Assembly (NCBI RefSeq): GCF_003330845.1
Contig: NZ_CP026121.1
Coordinates: 2,895,501 to 2,959,500, forward strand
Origin: Streptomyces sp. Go-475
GTDB taxonomy: Bacteria > Actinomycetota > Actinomycetes > Streptomycetales > Streptomycetaceae
Direction: 5' to 3'
DNA length: 64,000 nt
Part shown: piece after piece, positions 52,454 through 61,150 of the stretch
Layout of the letters: each line of letters opens with the position of its first letter
How positions within the stretch are numbered: the first letter of the stretch is position 1
Made by a program: the position numbers and the translations under genes
The notes under the pieces: model-generated
Databases searched by the model: none
Seen by the model: the letters and a program-made list of their open reading frames with translations, nothing else
What the model was told of the DNA's origin: nothing

Positions 52454-52555
52454 ATGTCCGTACCCGCGTCACCGCGCCGCCGCGTCCTGTCACGCATCCG
52501 CATGTCGCTGCGCAAGCTGCTGCTCATCGAGCACTCGCCCTTCATGAGCCTCTGA
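52454..52555 (+). CDS. Possible 33-aa cationic peptide
   Basis: ATG 52454 follows GGGGGAGTC. The peptide (33 aa; begins MSVPASPRRRVL, ends IEHSPFMSL) has nine basic residues in the first 21 and a hydrophobic LRKLLLIE core, so it could be amphipathic. It is the only reading frame downstream of the twin operators on this strand before 52625. No family is recognised. It may be a real small gene, a leader, or chance. Confidence 0.4.
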   Translation: MSVPASPRRRVLSRIRMSLRKLLLIEHSPFMSL

Positions 52556-52624
52556 CCCGGGGCAGCACCCTGCCTTCCCGCGGAGGCGTTCCGGCGGCCG
52601 GACACCCCCACAGGAAACGCCACC

Positions 52625-54529
52625 TCAGGCCCCCACCACCCGCCCGTACTGCTCCCTGACCTCCCGGTACCGCAGCAGCTCCGCGGCCACCGGATCCAGC
52701 ACCCGCGCCCTCCCGCACCCGGCCGCCGCCTCCCGCAGCCGGCGTTCCGCCTCCAGTCCGTAGCGCCGGGCCGGGCCCCGGGCCGCCATCCGGCAGCTCC
52801 ACTCGATGAGCGGGCCGCCGACGATGCCGATCACCATCAGCAGCACCGGCACCCCCAGGTTCGGCGCCATGACACCGACGATCTGGCCCAGCAGCCAGAG
52901 CCCGCCCAGGAACTGCAGGATCGTCATGGAGGCCTGCGAGAGCACGGCCACCGGCCACCACCCCGGCCGGGGCGGCCGCCCGGCCGGCACGCCCGCGCGC
53001 ACGGACAGCTCGTCCAGCACCTCGGGCAGCCCCTGCGAGCCGCGCACGGCCGCCTCGCGCACGGCCTGGGCCCACGGCGCGGGCAGCCCGGCCGAGGCCC
53101 GGTCGGCCACCGTCCGCACGGCCTGCTCGACCCGCTGCCGGGCGGTGGCCTCCTCGTCGGCCTGCGTGCGCGAGGGCAGCCGCCCCGTGGTGGGCTCGCC
53201 GCGGTCCTGGTACCAGCGCCACAGCCGCAGCCAGGGCGTGCCGCAGGCGCGGTTGGCGTTGCGCAGCCAGGCGCGTTCGGCCGCCTCGCCCGCCGCCGTG
53301 GCGCCCACCGCGTCCGCGAGCCGGTCCGAGAACTCCTCCCGGGCCTGCTCGCTGAGGCCGGTCCGCCGCTGCGTGGCGTAGACGGGCCACAGCCGCGCCG
53401 CCGCGATGTCCACGTCGGCCGAGATACGGCGGGCCGGTGCCCCGCGCTCCGCGACGAACTGGCCGAGCGCCTCACGCAGTTCCCCGACGCCGTCCCCGGT
53501 GAGCGCGGACAGCGCGAGCACGGTCGTCCCCGGTTCGCCGTACTCCCCGAGGGCGATGCCGTCCTCGTCGAGGAGCCGTCGCAGGTCGTCGAGGACCTGC
53601 TCGGCGGCCTCCCCGGGCAGCCGGTCGATCTGGTTGAGGACGACGAACATGACCTCCGCGTGGGCCGCCATGGGCCGCAGATAGCGCTCGTGGAGGACGG
53701 CGTCGGCGTACTTCTCCGGGTCGACGACCCAGATGACGGCGTCCACGAGCCCCAGGATGCGGTCGACGTGCTCGCGGTGCTGCACGGCCGCGGAGTCGTG
53801 GTCGGGCAGGTCGATCAGGACGAGCCCGCGCAGCTGGGACTCCGCGTCCCCGGTCGGCAGCGGACGGCGGCGCAGCCGGGGCGGGATGCCGAGCCGTTCG
53901 ATGAGGCTCGCCGCCCCGTCGCTCCAGCTGCACGCGATGGGCGCCGCGGTGGTGGGGCGGCGCACTCCGGTCTCCGAGATGGTCACCCCGGCGAGCGCGT
54001 TGAACAGCTGCGACTTGCCGCTGCCGGTGGCGCCCGCGATGGCGACGACGGTGTGCTGCCCGGAGAGCCTGCGGCGCGCCGACGCCTCGTCGAGCACCCG
54101 GCCGGCGCCCGCGAGCGTCCGGCTGTCGAGCCGGGTGCGGGAGAGCCCGACGAGTTCGCGCAGCGCCTCCAGCCGGGAACGCAGCACGCCGTCGTAGACC
54201 AGCGGGGTCACCGCGGCCGGGGCGGCGGACCGGCTGTCCGAGGCGTGGTACCGCTCTCCCCCGGTGGTCTCGTCGACCCGCCGTGCGATGAGCCCGTCGT
54301 CCCAGGCGCCGCCGGAGTCCGTACGACCGTCGCGCCCGCGCGCGTGGGGGCCGTGGTGCTCGGCGCGCTCCTGGGAACGCCCGCGCCCGGAGGTGTCGGG
54401 GGAAGCCTCGGCCGCGGAAGCCGGTTTGGAACCCCCTGCGGATCCCGCCTGGCCCGCGTCGTTCGACTGGTGCGCGTCGTCCGGCTGGTCGGCGTGCTCG
54501 GTGTGGTCCTGGTCAGTGACGGCGGTCAC
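52625..54529 (-). CDS. dynB: Dynamin-like GTPase DynB (membrane-integral)
   Basis: A 634-aa GTPase. An acidic disordered N-terminus (about 1-100) precedes the G domain: P-loop GATGSGKSQLFNAL (about 165), switch Thr in RRPTTAAP, DLPD (G3) and NQID (G4). Helical stalk regions follow, and two transmembrane helices lie at about 530-576, an arrangement described for DynB. In Streptomyces, DynA and DynB stabilise FtsZ ladders at sporulation septa. GTG 54529 lies 3 bases after the dynA stop. Naming relies on the paired organisation and remembered neighbourhood next to ssbB. Confidence 0.85.
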   Translation of the reverse strand: MTAVTDQDHTEHADQPDDAHQSNDAGQAGSAGGSKPASAAEASPDTSGRGRSQERAEHHGPHARGRDGRTDSGGAWDDGLIARRVDETTGGERYHASDSRSAAPAAVTPLVYDGVLRSRLEALRELVGLSRTRLDSRTLAGAGRVLDEASARRRLSGQHTVVAIAGATGSGKSQLFNALAGVTISETGVRRPTTAAPIACSWSDGAASLIERLGIPPRLRRRPLPTGDAESQLRGLVLIDLPDHDSAAVQHREHVDRILGLVDAVIWVVDPEKYADAVLHERYLRPMAAHAEVMFVVLNQIDRLPGEAAEQVLDDLRRLLDEDGIALGEYGEPGTTVLALSALTGDGVGELREALGQFVAERGAPARRISADVDIAAARLWPVYATQRRTGLSEQAREEFSDRLADAVGATAAGEAAERAWLRNANRACGTPWLRLWRWYQDRGEPTTGRLPSRTQADEEATARQRVEQAVRTVADRASAGLPAPWAQAVREAAVRGSQGLPEVLDELSVRAGVPAGRPPRPGWWPVAVLSQASMTILQFLGGLWLLGQIVGVMAPNLGVPVLLMVIGIVGGPLIEWSCRMAARGPARRYGLEAERRLREAAAGCGRARVLDPVAAELLRYREVREQYGRVVGA

Positions 54530-54532
54530 CGG

Positions 54533-56140
54533 TCACCTCTCCTTCTGCAGTACGGACAGCGCGGCGATGAGTTCGGCCTGGGGCTCCGGATGGACGTCGA
54601 GCGCGTCGAGCGGGGCGAGCCGGCGCTCGCGTTCGGCGTGCAGGACCCGGTCCACGTGCTCGGTGAGCAGCCGTCCGGCCCGGTCGCGCAGCCGCAGCGC
54701 CCCGTGCGCGCTGATCCGCTCGGCGAGGCTCTCCCCGGCCATCCGTCCCCGGCGGCCGCCGAGCAGGGAGGTGGCGACGAGAGCGGCGACCAGCTCGGGG
54801 TCGGGCGCGAGGTTCCGGTCGAGTTCGCGCACCTCGTCCTCGGCGTACTCCTCGAGCTCGCGCCGCCAGCGCCGTACGGCGAGCCCGATCCGATGCTCGG
54901 CGCTGTCCGGCGTGGAATCGCGCGCGGCGAGCTCCGGTGCGGCCGCCGCCGGTTCGCGCCGCCAGGCGTCGTCGACGCGTTCGTCGGCGGCGGTGACGGC
55001 GCACAGCAGCAGGGCGCTGAGGCTCTCCACGAGCGCGTCGAGCAGTTCTCCGGCGGTGCAGTCCAGGGGGAAGGCGCGCCACCGCTTGAGCGCGTCCCCG
55101 GCGAGCACGGCCCCGGACTGCAACCGGCTCCGCACGCGCGTGTGCTCGCTGTCGTACGCACCCTCGACGGCGGCGGTGAGCCGCAGCGCGGCGGCGTACT
55201 GCGCGGCGGCGGCACCGGCCAGCTCGGGCATCCGGGACTTGAGGGAGTCGAGGACGCCGTACGCGGTGCGGGCCAGGACGTGCTGCCGGGCCTCCGGGTC
55301 CTGGGCCTGGTGGATGAGCCAGTTGCGCAGCTGGGCGACGGCGGTGGCCGGCAGCAGCCCGCCGCCCCAGGCGGACTCGGGCAGTTCGGGCACGGTGAAG
55401 CGCGGCACCTCGCCGAGCCCCGCCTTGGTGAGCAGGGCCCCGTACTGCCGTGACACCTCGTTCACCACCTGGTGGGGCACCCGGTCGAGGACGGTGACGA
55501 GGGTGACGTCGTACTCCTTGGCGGTGCGCAGCATGTGCCAGGGGACGGCGTCGGCGTAGCGGGCGGCGGTGGTGACCATGACCCAGATGTCGGCGGCGCA
55601 GATGAGTTCGGCGGCCAGGACGCGGTTGTCGGCGACCAGGGAGTCGATGTCGGGCGCGTCGAGCAGGGCGAGGCCGGGCGGCAGCGTCTCGGCGGTCTCG
55701 ACGCGCAGCACGCGCGCGGGGTTCTCGCCGGGGAGCAGCAGGTCGTCGGTGGCGTCCTGCTGGGGGACCCACACGCGGGTGAGGTCGGGCAGCACCCTCA
55801 TCCCGCTGAACCAGTGGTGATCCTCCGGGTGGCAGACCAGCACGGGCGTCCGTGTCGTCGGCCGCAGCACGCCCGCCTCGCTGACCCGCCGCCCGACGAG
55901 GGAGTTCACGAGCGTCGATTTCCCGGCTCCGGTCGAGCCGCCCACGACGGCCAGAAGCGGCGCTTCGGGCTCCCGCAACCGGGGCACCAAGTAGTCGTCG
56001 AGCTGCGCGAGCAGTTCGTCGCGGTTGGCACGCGCGCGTGGGGCCCCCGCCAGGGGCAGCGGGAAGCGTGCGGCGGCGACACGGTCGCGCAGGGCGGAGA
56101 GTGCGTCGAGCAGCTGAGGCCGTACGTCCAAGGTCACCAC
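54533..56140 (-). CDS. dynA: Dynamin-like GTPase DynA
   Basis: A 535-aa GTPase without membrane helices. P-loop [15 protein letters not shown] (about residue 66), RPTTRTP (switch), LLDAPDIDS (G3) and TVLDRVP (G4-like) precede a long helical region (about 270-520) typical of bacterial dynamins. GTG 56140 ([10 protein letters not shown]) is preferred; no ribosome site is evident and TAAAAT lies just upstream, so the leader is very short. It is first in a two-gene operon with dynB. DynA and DynB act together in sporulation septation. Confidence 0.85.
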   Translation of the reverse strand: MVTLDVRPQLLDALSALRDRVAAARFPLPLAGAPRARANRDELLAQLDDYLVPRLREPEAPLLAVVGGSTGAGKSTLVNSLVGRRVSEAGVLRPTTRTPVLVCHPEDHHWFSGMRVLPDLTRVWVPQQDATDDLLLPGENPARVLRVETAETLPPGLALLDAPDIDSLVADNRVLAAELICAADIWVMVTTAARYADAVPWHMLRTAKEYDVTLVTVLDRVPHQVVNEVSRQYGALLTKAGLGEVPRFTVPELPESAWGGGLLPATAVAQLRNWLIHQAQDPEARQHVLARTAYGVLDSLKSRMPELAGAAAAQYAAALRLTAAVEGAYDSEHTRVRSRLQSGAVLAGDALKRWRAFPLDCTAGELLDALVESLSALLLCAVTAADERVDDAWRREPAAAAPELAARDSTPDSAEHRIGLAVRRWRRELEEYAEDEVRELDRNLAPDPELVAALVATSLLGGRRGRMAGESLAERISAHGALRLRDRAGRLLTEHVDRVLHAERERRLAPLDALDVHPEPQAELIAALSVLQKER

Positions 56141-56461
56141 ATGCGAAGAATGCCCAATTTTAGGGGAATTCTGAAGCATATGAGCATGTCTGCGCGCCGA
56201 CAGAACACAAGGGACGGAAGGGACGTCTGGGACACGGGCACACTCCAGGCATAACGAGTGCACAACACCCGATGCGTCAGGCGCCAAAAGCGGTGCACGA
56301 TTCGTACCTGCCTGCGATTATCAGGACCGCTTCACCGAACCTCCACATCGAGCCACGGAGGCGAAGCAACAGGGACAAGGACGCGGGAGCCCTATCCTTG
56401 TCCCCGGCAACGTCACGGATCAGCCCACACCAGGGCACCACGACAGAGGCCACCACAACCG
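56141..56461. other. Intergenic region between dynA and tRNA-Arg
   Basis: 321 bases with no supported gene. It holds the dynA promoter region (A/T-rich, 56145-56180). It also holds a perfect inverted repeat, GGGACAAGGA (56372-56381) / TCCTTGTCCC (56395-56404), with a 13-base loop, about 58 bp before the tRNA. The hairpin could end an upstream transcript or mark the tRNA leader. Confidence 0.6.
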
Positions 56462-56534
56462 GCCCCCGTAGCTCAGTGGATAGAGCAGGCGCCTTCTAAG
56501 CGCTTGGCCGCAGGTTCGAGTCCTGCCGGGGGCG
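56462..56534 (+). tRNA. tRNA-Arg (anticodon UCU)
   Basis: A full 73-base cloverleaf. The acceptor arm is GCCCCCG / CGGGGGC, D-stem GCTC / GAGC, anticodon stem GGCGC / GCGCT with loop CTTCTAA (anticodon TCT), T-arm GCAGG-TTCGAGT-CCTGC, discriminator G. The CCA end is not encoded. It reads AGA (and probably AGG), the rarest arginine codons in Streptomyces. Confidence 0.97.
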
Positions 56535-56543
56535 CAAGTCTCC

Positions 56544-56568
56544 GCCCTCCCTTTGGGGAGGGCTTTTT
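56544..56568 (+). terminator. Intrinsic terminator of tRNA-Arg
   Basis: GCCCTCCC-TTTG-GGGAGGGC followed by five T. This is the only classical hairpin-plus-U-tract terminator in the window. Confidence 0.95.
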
Positions 56569-56938
56569 GCTGGTCAAGGCGGTGGGCGATGAAACCTCTT
56601 CCGCTGACGTCAGGCGGCCGCGAGACCACGTTCCGACATGCGTGGCGGCGAAGCCCGGGGATTCAGGTCGGCGGTCCGCGACGACGCTGGAGGGGGGTGG
56701 TGTCGAAGCTGCACGAGGTCTCGGACCGGCGTGGCTCGGAGAGCTCTTCTGAGCCACCCCCCTTGGTCGCGCTCCCGCCATCCCGCGGCAGCTGACCGAC
56801 CCAACGCTCAGCAGCGTACGGGCAGCCACTGACAGCGCGGCCGCGGAGGGCCGTCCGCGCGCTGCTGCCGGGCGCCACCGGCAGCCCGGTCAGGCCCGCG
56901 CGGGTCGTCCAGCACGAGCGCCCGGTAGCTTCACCGCC
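56569..56938. other. 370-base intergenic region after tRNA-Arg
   Basis: No ORF with supported start or composition. Frames on the reverse strand that run into the tRNA are artefacts. There is no integrase, no second tRNA 3' end and no obvious repeat. Just before the next gene, TAGCTT (56926-56931) could be a -10 box for a leaderless start at 56939. Confidence 0.5.
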
Positions 56939-57553
56939 ATGGGACTCGACATCACCGTGATGATCGCCGACCGTTCCTGGCTGACGCAGGTCCCTCCGCG
57001 GGAGCGGGTGTCGCGGCTGCGGAATGCCTGGTACGCCGATGAGACGGGGCTGTGGGACCACGATGTGGCCGTGGCCGAGGAGGGATGCGGTTGGGTCTGG
57101 CCCCGGGGGGTCAGCGGCACCTTCTTCGCCGTGTACGAGTTCGCGCACACCCTCGGCTCGTTCAAAGCGCACTTCTGGGCCGGGCATCGGTGGGAACGCG
57201 TCCGCGACCATGTGGACCCGTTGCTGCGGACCGAACTCGACGCACTGCTGGGCGGGCTCATTTGGGACGGGCTGGACGGCGAGGCGCAGCACGCCGACCC
57301 GGACTTCTTCGGCGAGGGCGGCTACGGTGTCCTGCTCGCACGGTCGCCGGAGAGTGTGCGGGAACTGGCAGCGACGTGGGGCCGCGTTCCGCCTCACCTC
57401 GGCCGGATGCGAGAGGCCTTCGGCGAGCATGCCGCGGTCCCCTCCGGCTGGGTCCGGGACTTCGACGCGTTCGTGGACCTGCTGACGCAGTGGGGACAGG
57501 TGCTGACCGAAGCAGCTCGGCGAGGGTGGTGCGTCGTGGGGCTGAGTGAGTAG
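56939..57553 (+). CDS. Uncharacterised protein
   Basis: A 204-aa soluble protein that begins MGLDITVMIADRSWL. It is rich in Trp (WVWPRGVSG, FWAGHRWER, GLIWDGLDG) and predicted alpha/beta. I do not recognise the family; similar-looking stand-alone proteins occur in many actinomycetes. No ribosome site is visible and a -10-like TAGCTT sits 7 bases upstream, so it may be leaderless. The next gene begins 130 bases later. Confidence 0.72.
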   Translation: MGLDITVMIADRSWLTQVPPRERVSRLRNAWYADETGLWDHDVAVAEEGCGWVWPRGVSGTFFAVYEFAHTLGSFKAHFWAGHRWERVRDHVDPLLRTELDALLGGLIWDGLDGEAQHADPDFFGEGGYGVLLARSPESVRELAATWGRVPPHLGRMREAFGEHAAVPSGWVRDFDAFVDLLTQWGQVLTEAARRGWCVVGLSE

Positions 57554-57593
57554 TCGCCCTCCGCGGCAGGCGCGTGCGGCAGGATCGACGAGG

Positions 57594-57640
57594 TGCCGTC
57601 GACTCATCTTTCGTCGGGATGCCGTCGACTCATCATTCGT
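57594..57640. repeat. Two 21-bp direct repeats upstream of DinB gene
   Basis: Copies at 57594-57614 and 57620-57640, sharing TGCCGTCGACTCATC and TTCGT with one mismatch and starting 26 bp apart. They end about 43 bp before the DinB start. They could be a regulator site or a duplication. Confidence 0.75.
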
Positions 57641-57683
57641 TAATCGGTCGACGGGCCCTCCGTCCTGGGAGATCCTTCTCGCG

Positions 57684-58199
57684 ATGACACGACGAACCGA
57701 TACGCCTCCCGCCTGGGACGAGCGCACGCAGCTGCTGACCTTCCTGGACTACGCCCGTGACACGGCGCGCGAGAAGTGCGAGGGCGTGTCCGCGGAGGAC
57801 GCCCGCAGAGCTCCGCTCCCCAACTCACCGCTGATGACCCTGTGCGGCCTGATCAGCCATCTGCGGTGGGTCGAGCACCACTGGGTCCAAGTGATGTTCC
57901 TGGGTGAGGAACCCACGGGTCCGCTCACGGAGGCGAGCGACGACGACCCCGACCCCGAGATGCGGACGGCGGTCGACATTCCGTTGCCGCGGCTGCTCGC
58001 CGAGTACGAGGAGCAGAGCGAGCGCTACCGTCGCCTGCTGTCCGACCACGATCTGAACGCGAAGGCCGTGCGCCCCATCGGCGACGGCCGCCATGTGGAT
58101 CTCCGCTGGGTGATCCTCCACCTCGTCGAGGAGATCTCCCGGCACAACGGCCACCTCGACATCGTGCGGGAGCTCGTCGACGGACGGACCGGCGTCTGA
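57684..58199 (+). CDS. DinB/DUF664 family protein
   Basis: A 171-aa four-helix protein of the DinB superfamily, DUF664 branch. The metal-binding histidines appear in GLISHLRWVEHHWVQVMF and in EEISRHNGHLDIVRELVDG near the C-terminus. ATG 57684 follows GGGAGAT. Members include mycothiol-dependent transferases and hydrolases. A link to mycothiol is plausible but not shown here. Confidence 0.9.
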   Translation: MTRRTDTPPAWDERTQLLTFLDYARDTAREKCEGVSAEDARRAPLPNSPLMTLCGLISHLRWVEHHWVQVMFLGEEPTGPLTEASDDDPDPEMRTAVDIPLPRLLAEYEEQSERYRRLLSDHDLNAKAVRPIGDGRHVDLRWVILHLVEEISRHNGHLDIVRELVDGRTGV

Positions 58200-58349
58200 A
58201 GCCCTTCGGCCGCCCACCGCCCACCACCAGCCGCCCACCACCAGCCGCCAGCCGCCAGCCGCACCATTTCCCCGCCCCATGGATATCGATCGCATGTACG
58301 GAAAGGATCTGTCCGAGCGGTCGGTACTTACACGCGGTGGGGGGCCCAG

Positions 58350-60491
58350 GTGCGGAGTCACGAGCTCAGAGTCCAGAACGAACTGAGCGGCACGGTGCAC
58401 GGCGCGACCATCCAGGCAGGAGCCGTGCACGGCGGCATCCACTTCGGCACGGCCGAGGCGAAAGCCGTCGCGCGGACTCCCTGGCAGCTGCCGCCCGCCG
58501 TTCGCGTGATCGACCGATTATCGGAGCTGGAGGCGCTGGAGCAGCACCGCACGCGCGCGATGCGGGAGGAACGCCCCGCACTGGCGGCCGTGAGCGGACT
58601 GGGCGGGATCGGGAAGACCACGCTCGCGCTGCGGTGGCTGCACGCCCTGCGCCCGCAGTTCCCGGACGGCCAGCTGTACGCGGACCTCGGCGCCCAGGAC
58701 CCGGCCGGCGGGGTCCTCCCGGACGAGGTGCTCGGGCGCTTCCTGCGGGCCCTGGGCGTCTCCGCGCAGGACGTACCCGTGACGCTCGCCGAACGGACGG
58801 CGCTGTACCGGTCCTTGACCGCCGAGCGGCGCCTGGTCGTGCTGCTCGACGACGCCGCGACGGCGGCCCAGGTAAGGCCGCTGCTGCCGGCGGGCCGGAG
58901 TGTCACCGCGGTGACCAGCCGCGGGCGGATGCCGGGGCTGACGGTCGACGGCTGTTACCCCGTCCATCTGGAGCCGCTCGGCCCGGACGCGGCGATGGAA
59001 CTGCTCGCCGACACCCTGCCCGACGACCGGGTCGCGGCCCAGCCCGATGCCGCCCGTCTCCTGGTCGAGTTGTGCGCCGGGCTGCCGCTGGCCGTCCGGG
59101 TCGCCGGCGCCCGGCTCGCGGCCCGGCCGGAACGCCGTATCACCACGATGGTGCGCGCGCTGACCGAGGAACGCGACCGGCTGGAGGTGCTGGCCATCGA
59201 CGGCGACCACGATGTGCGGGCCACGCTGGACCTGTCGTACCGGACGCTGCCCCCTCGGGCCGCCCGGCTGTACCGGCTGCTCGGGCTGCATCCCGGCCCG
59301 GAGTTCGGCAGCGCGGTGGCGGCGGCCGTGCTCCCCGGGGGCGGAGCGGCGGCACTGCTGGAGAAGCTGCACGACGCCAGCCTGCTCCTCGGCCGCGGTG
59401 AAGAGCGCCATCGCTTCCACGACCTGGTACGGCTGCACGCCGCCGGGAAGGCGGTGGAGGACGAGTCGCCGCAGGAGCGGGAGCGGGCCGTGCGCCGGAT
59501 CGCCGACCACTATCTGGCGAGCGCCACGAGAGCCGAGGAGATCATCGACCCCCAGCACCGCACCATGGCCCGGGACTACGGTGCCGGCCCGGTGGTCGTC
59601 GCCGACGTCGGGGACGACGCCGAGGCGGCCCTGGACTGGCTCGAACGGGAGCTGCGCAATCTGATGGCCGTGATACGGCAGGCGCGTCCCGCGGGGTTCC
59701 CGACCGTCGGCTGGCAGCTCGCCGACGCCCTGTGGCCGCTCTTCCTGCGCCGCAAGTTCTACGACGACTGGCACGCCGCCCATGAGGAAGGGCTGGCGGC
59801 CGCCGTGGAGTTGGGTGACGCGGCGGCGGAGTGCCGGATGCTCACCTCCGGCGGCGTGGGACGGCTCGGTTCCGGCGACCACGACCGGGCCCTGGCGATG
59901 TTCGAACGCGCGGCGCGGCTCTTCCTGGAGCGCGACGACCGGCTCGGGCACGCCCGCACCTTCAACTACCGGGGCCTCGCCCTGCAACGGCTCGGGCGTC
60001 CCGACGAAGCCGCCGATCTCTTCCGGCGGGCCGCGGCGGAGCTGCCGTCGCGCGGAGACCGCCGCGCCGGCGCGCTGGCCCGGCTGAACCTCGCCGACGT
60101 CGCGCTCACCACGGGCCACGCCGAGGAGGCGGTCCGCCACGCCCGTGCCGCTCACGCCTCGCTGCGTGACGCGGGCGACCTCTACAACGCCGCCCGCGCG
60201 ACCAGGGTCCTGGGCCGCGCCCACCTCGCCGTGGACCGGCTCGACCAGGCCGAGGAGCACCTGTCGTCCGCCCTGTCGACGCTGCGCGGCATGGCCGCGC
60301 ACTACGAGATGGCCCACGCCGTCGGAGGCCTGGCGGAGGTCTCCGAACGGCGCGGGCACACCGATACCGCCCAGCAGCGGTACCGAGAGGCGCTGGAGCT
60401 CTACGCCTCCGCGGGCCGGTCGGGATCACCCGAAGCCGAGACCGTCCGCCACCGACTGCGACGGTTGGACGCGGGCGGGTCGGGGGGCTGA
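58350..60491 (+). CDS. STAND ATPase (NB-ARC-TPR) with N-terminal RHIM-like motif
   Basis: A 713-aa signal-transduction NTPase. GTG 58350 is preceded by GGGGGG. Residues 13-32 read SGTVHGATIQAGAVHGGIHF, resembling the RHIM-like/BASS amyloid signalling motifs at the N-termini of actinobacterial NLR-like proteins. The NB-ARC domain follows: P-loop GLGGIGKTT (about 83-91), Walker B LVVLLDD, VTSRGR sensor, GLPLAVRVAG and an MHD-like RFHDLVRLHA. TPR-type helices fill residues about 440-700. Such proteins are sensors in immunity or regulated-death pathways, or AfsR-like regulators without a DNA-binding domain. No effector with the same motif is adjacent. Confidence 0.9.
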   Translation: MRSHELRVQNELSGTVHGATIQAGAVHGGIHFGTAEAKAVARTPWQLPPAVRVIDRLSELEALEQHRTRAMREERPALAAVSGLGGIGKTTLALRWLHALRPQFPDGQLYADLGAQDPAGGVLPDEVLGRFLRALGVSAQDVPVTLAERTALYRSLTAERRLVVLLDDAATAAQVRPLLPAGRSVTAVTSRGRMPGLTVDGCYPVHLEPLGPDAAMELLADTLPDDRVAAQPDAARLLVELCAGLPLAVRVAGARLAARPERRITTMVRALTEERDRLEVLAIDGDHDVRATLDLSYRTLPPRAARLYRLLGLHPGPEFGSAVAAAVLPGGGAAALLEKLHDASLLLGRGEERHRFHDLVRLHAAGKAVEDESPQERERAVRRIADHYLASATRAEEIIDPQHRTMARDYGAGPVVVADVGDDAEAALDWLERELRNLMAVIRQARPAGFPTVGWQLADALWPLFLRRKFYDDWHAAHEEGLAAAVELGDAAAECRMLTSGGVGRLGSGDHDRALAMFERAARLFLERDDRLGHARTFNYRGLALQRLGRPDEAADLFRRAAAELPSRGDRRAGALARLNLADVALTTGHAEEAVRHARAAHASLRDAGDLYNAARATRVLGRAHLAVDRLDQAEEHLSSALSTLRGMAAHYEMAHAVGGLAEVSERRGHTDTAQQRYREALELYASAGRSGSPEAETVRHRLRRLDAGGSGG

Positions 60492-61150
60492 GCCGACACC
60501 TCTCTCGACCGGACACGATCGACCGAGATCAAGGCCGTGGCCGTGGCCGAGACGAAGACCGTGGCCGAGACCACGGCCGTGGCCGAGATCAAGGCCGTGG
60601 CCGAAGTCAAGGCCGTGGCCGAAGTCAAGGCCGTGGCCGAAGCCAAGGCCGGCACCACCCCGCACCGGCTCCAGCCGTTGGACCCTCGCGAGCCCGGGTC
60701 CTGGGCCCGCCAGGCGTACGACGTCGACCGTCCGAACCCCTCGGCGGGCAACCCGGCCACCAGCCAGGCATGGGCCAACGAGGCAAGGGTTTCCCACAGT
60801 TCCCCGGGATCCCCCGGCCCCGCGGCCTCGAAGGCCAGGACGGCCGGGCCGCCGGTGCCGAGCCGCATCCAGCAGTGGGAGCCGTCGTGCACCGCCACCA
60901 CCAGGGCCCCCGGATGGGCCACCGCCGTCTCCGCCGCCCTCCTCGCTCCCGTGCCGCGCTCGATCAGCACGTCCCCGAGCCGGGACCAGCCCTCGCCCGC
61001 CGGGAGACGGACGCTGACGTGTTCCTCGACGGCCGGAGCCCGGGAGCCCGGGCGCAGCAGCACCGTGCGGACCCGGTGCACCGGGCCGCGACCGCCTGAC
61101 GCCGTGCCCCAGGTCAGCGCGGTCCGGGACACCACGGCGAGCAGCGTCAT
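60401..61150 (-). CDS. Unknown protein with hexapeptide-repeat tail
   Basis: A 249-aa protein, ATG 61150, coupled by ATGA to the glycosyltransferase-like gene upstream. The first about 160 residues look like one alpha/beta domain (VSVRLPAGEGWSRLGDVLIE, ALVVAVHDGSHCWMR). Residues about 170-205 are repeats of SATALT/SATAVV made by an 18-bp minisatellite. The last about 45 residues are basic and lie antisense over the 3' end of the NB-ARC gene (91-bp overlap), so the natural stop may have been lost by repeat expansion. Not recognised. Confidence 0.65.
   Translation of the reverse strand: MTLLAVVSRTALTWGTASGGRGPVHRVRTVLLRPGSRAPAVEEHVSVRLPAGEGWSRLGDVLIERGTGARRAAETAVAHPGALVVAVHDGSHCWMRLGTGGPAVLAFEAAGPGDPGELWETLASLAHAWLVAGLPAEGFGRSTSYAWRAQDPGSRGSNGWSRCGVVPALASATALTSATALTSATALISATAVVSATVFVSATATALISVDRVRSREVSAQPPDPPASNRRSRWRTVSASGDPDRPAEA
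60525..60650. repeat. 18-bp minisatellite (7 units)
   Basis: Units GTGGCCGARRYCAAGGCC repeat head to tail from 60543 to 60650, with one more partial copy from 60525. They encode the (SATALT)n tail of the reverse-strand gene. Two adjacent units (60597-60614, 60615-60632) are identical, which suggests recent expansion. Confidence 0.92.

Noticed and set aside
56473-56829. 118-aa reverse ORF over the tRNA
   Set aside because: Its end is the translated antisense of the tRNA gene, a common artefact.
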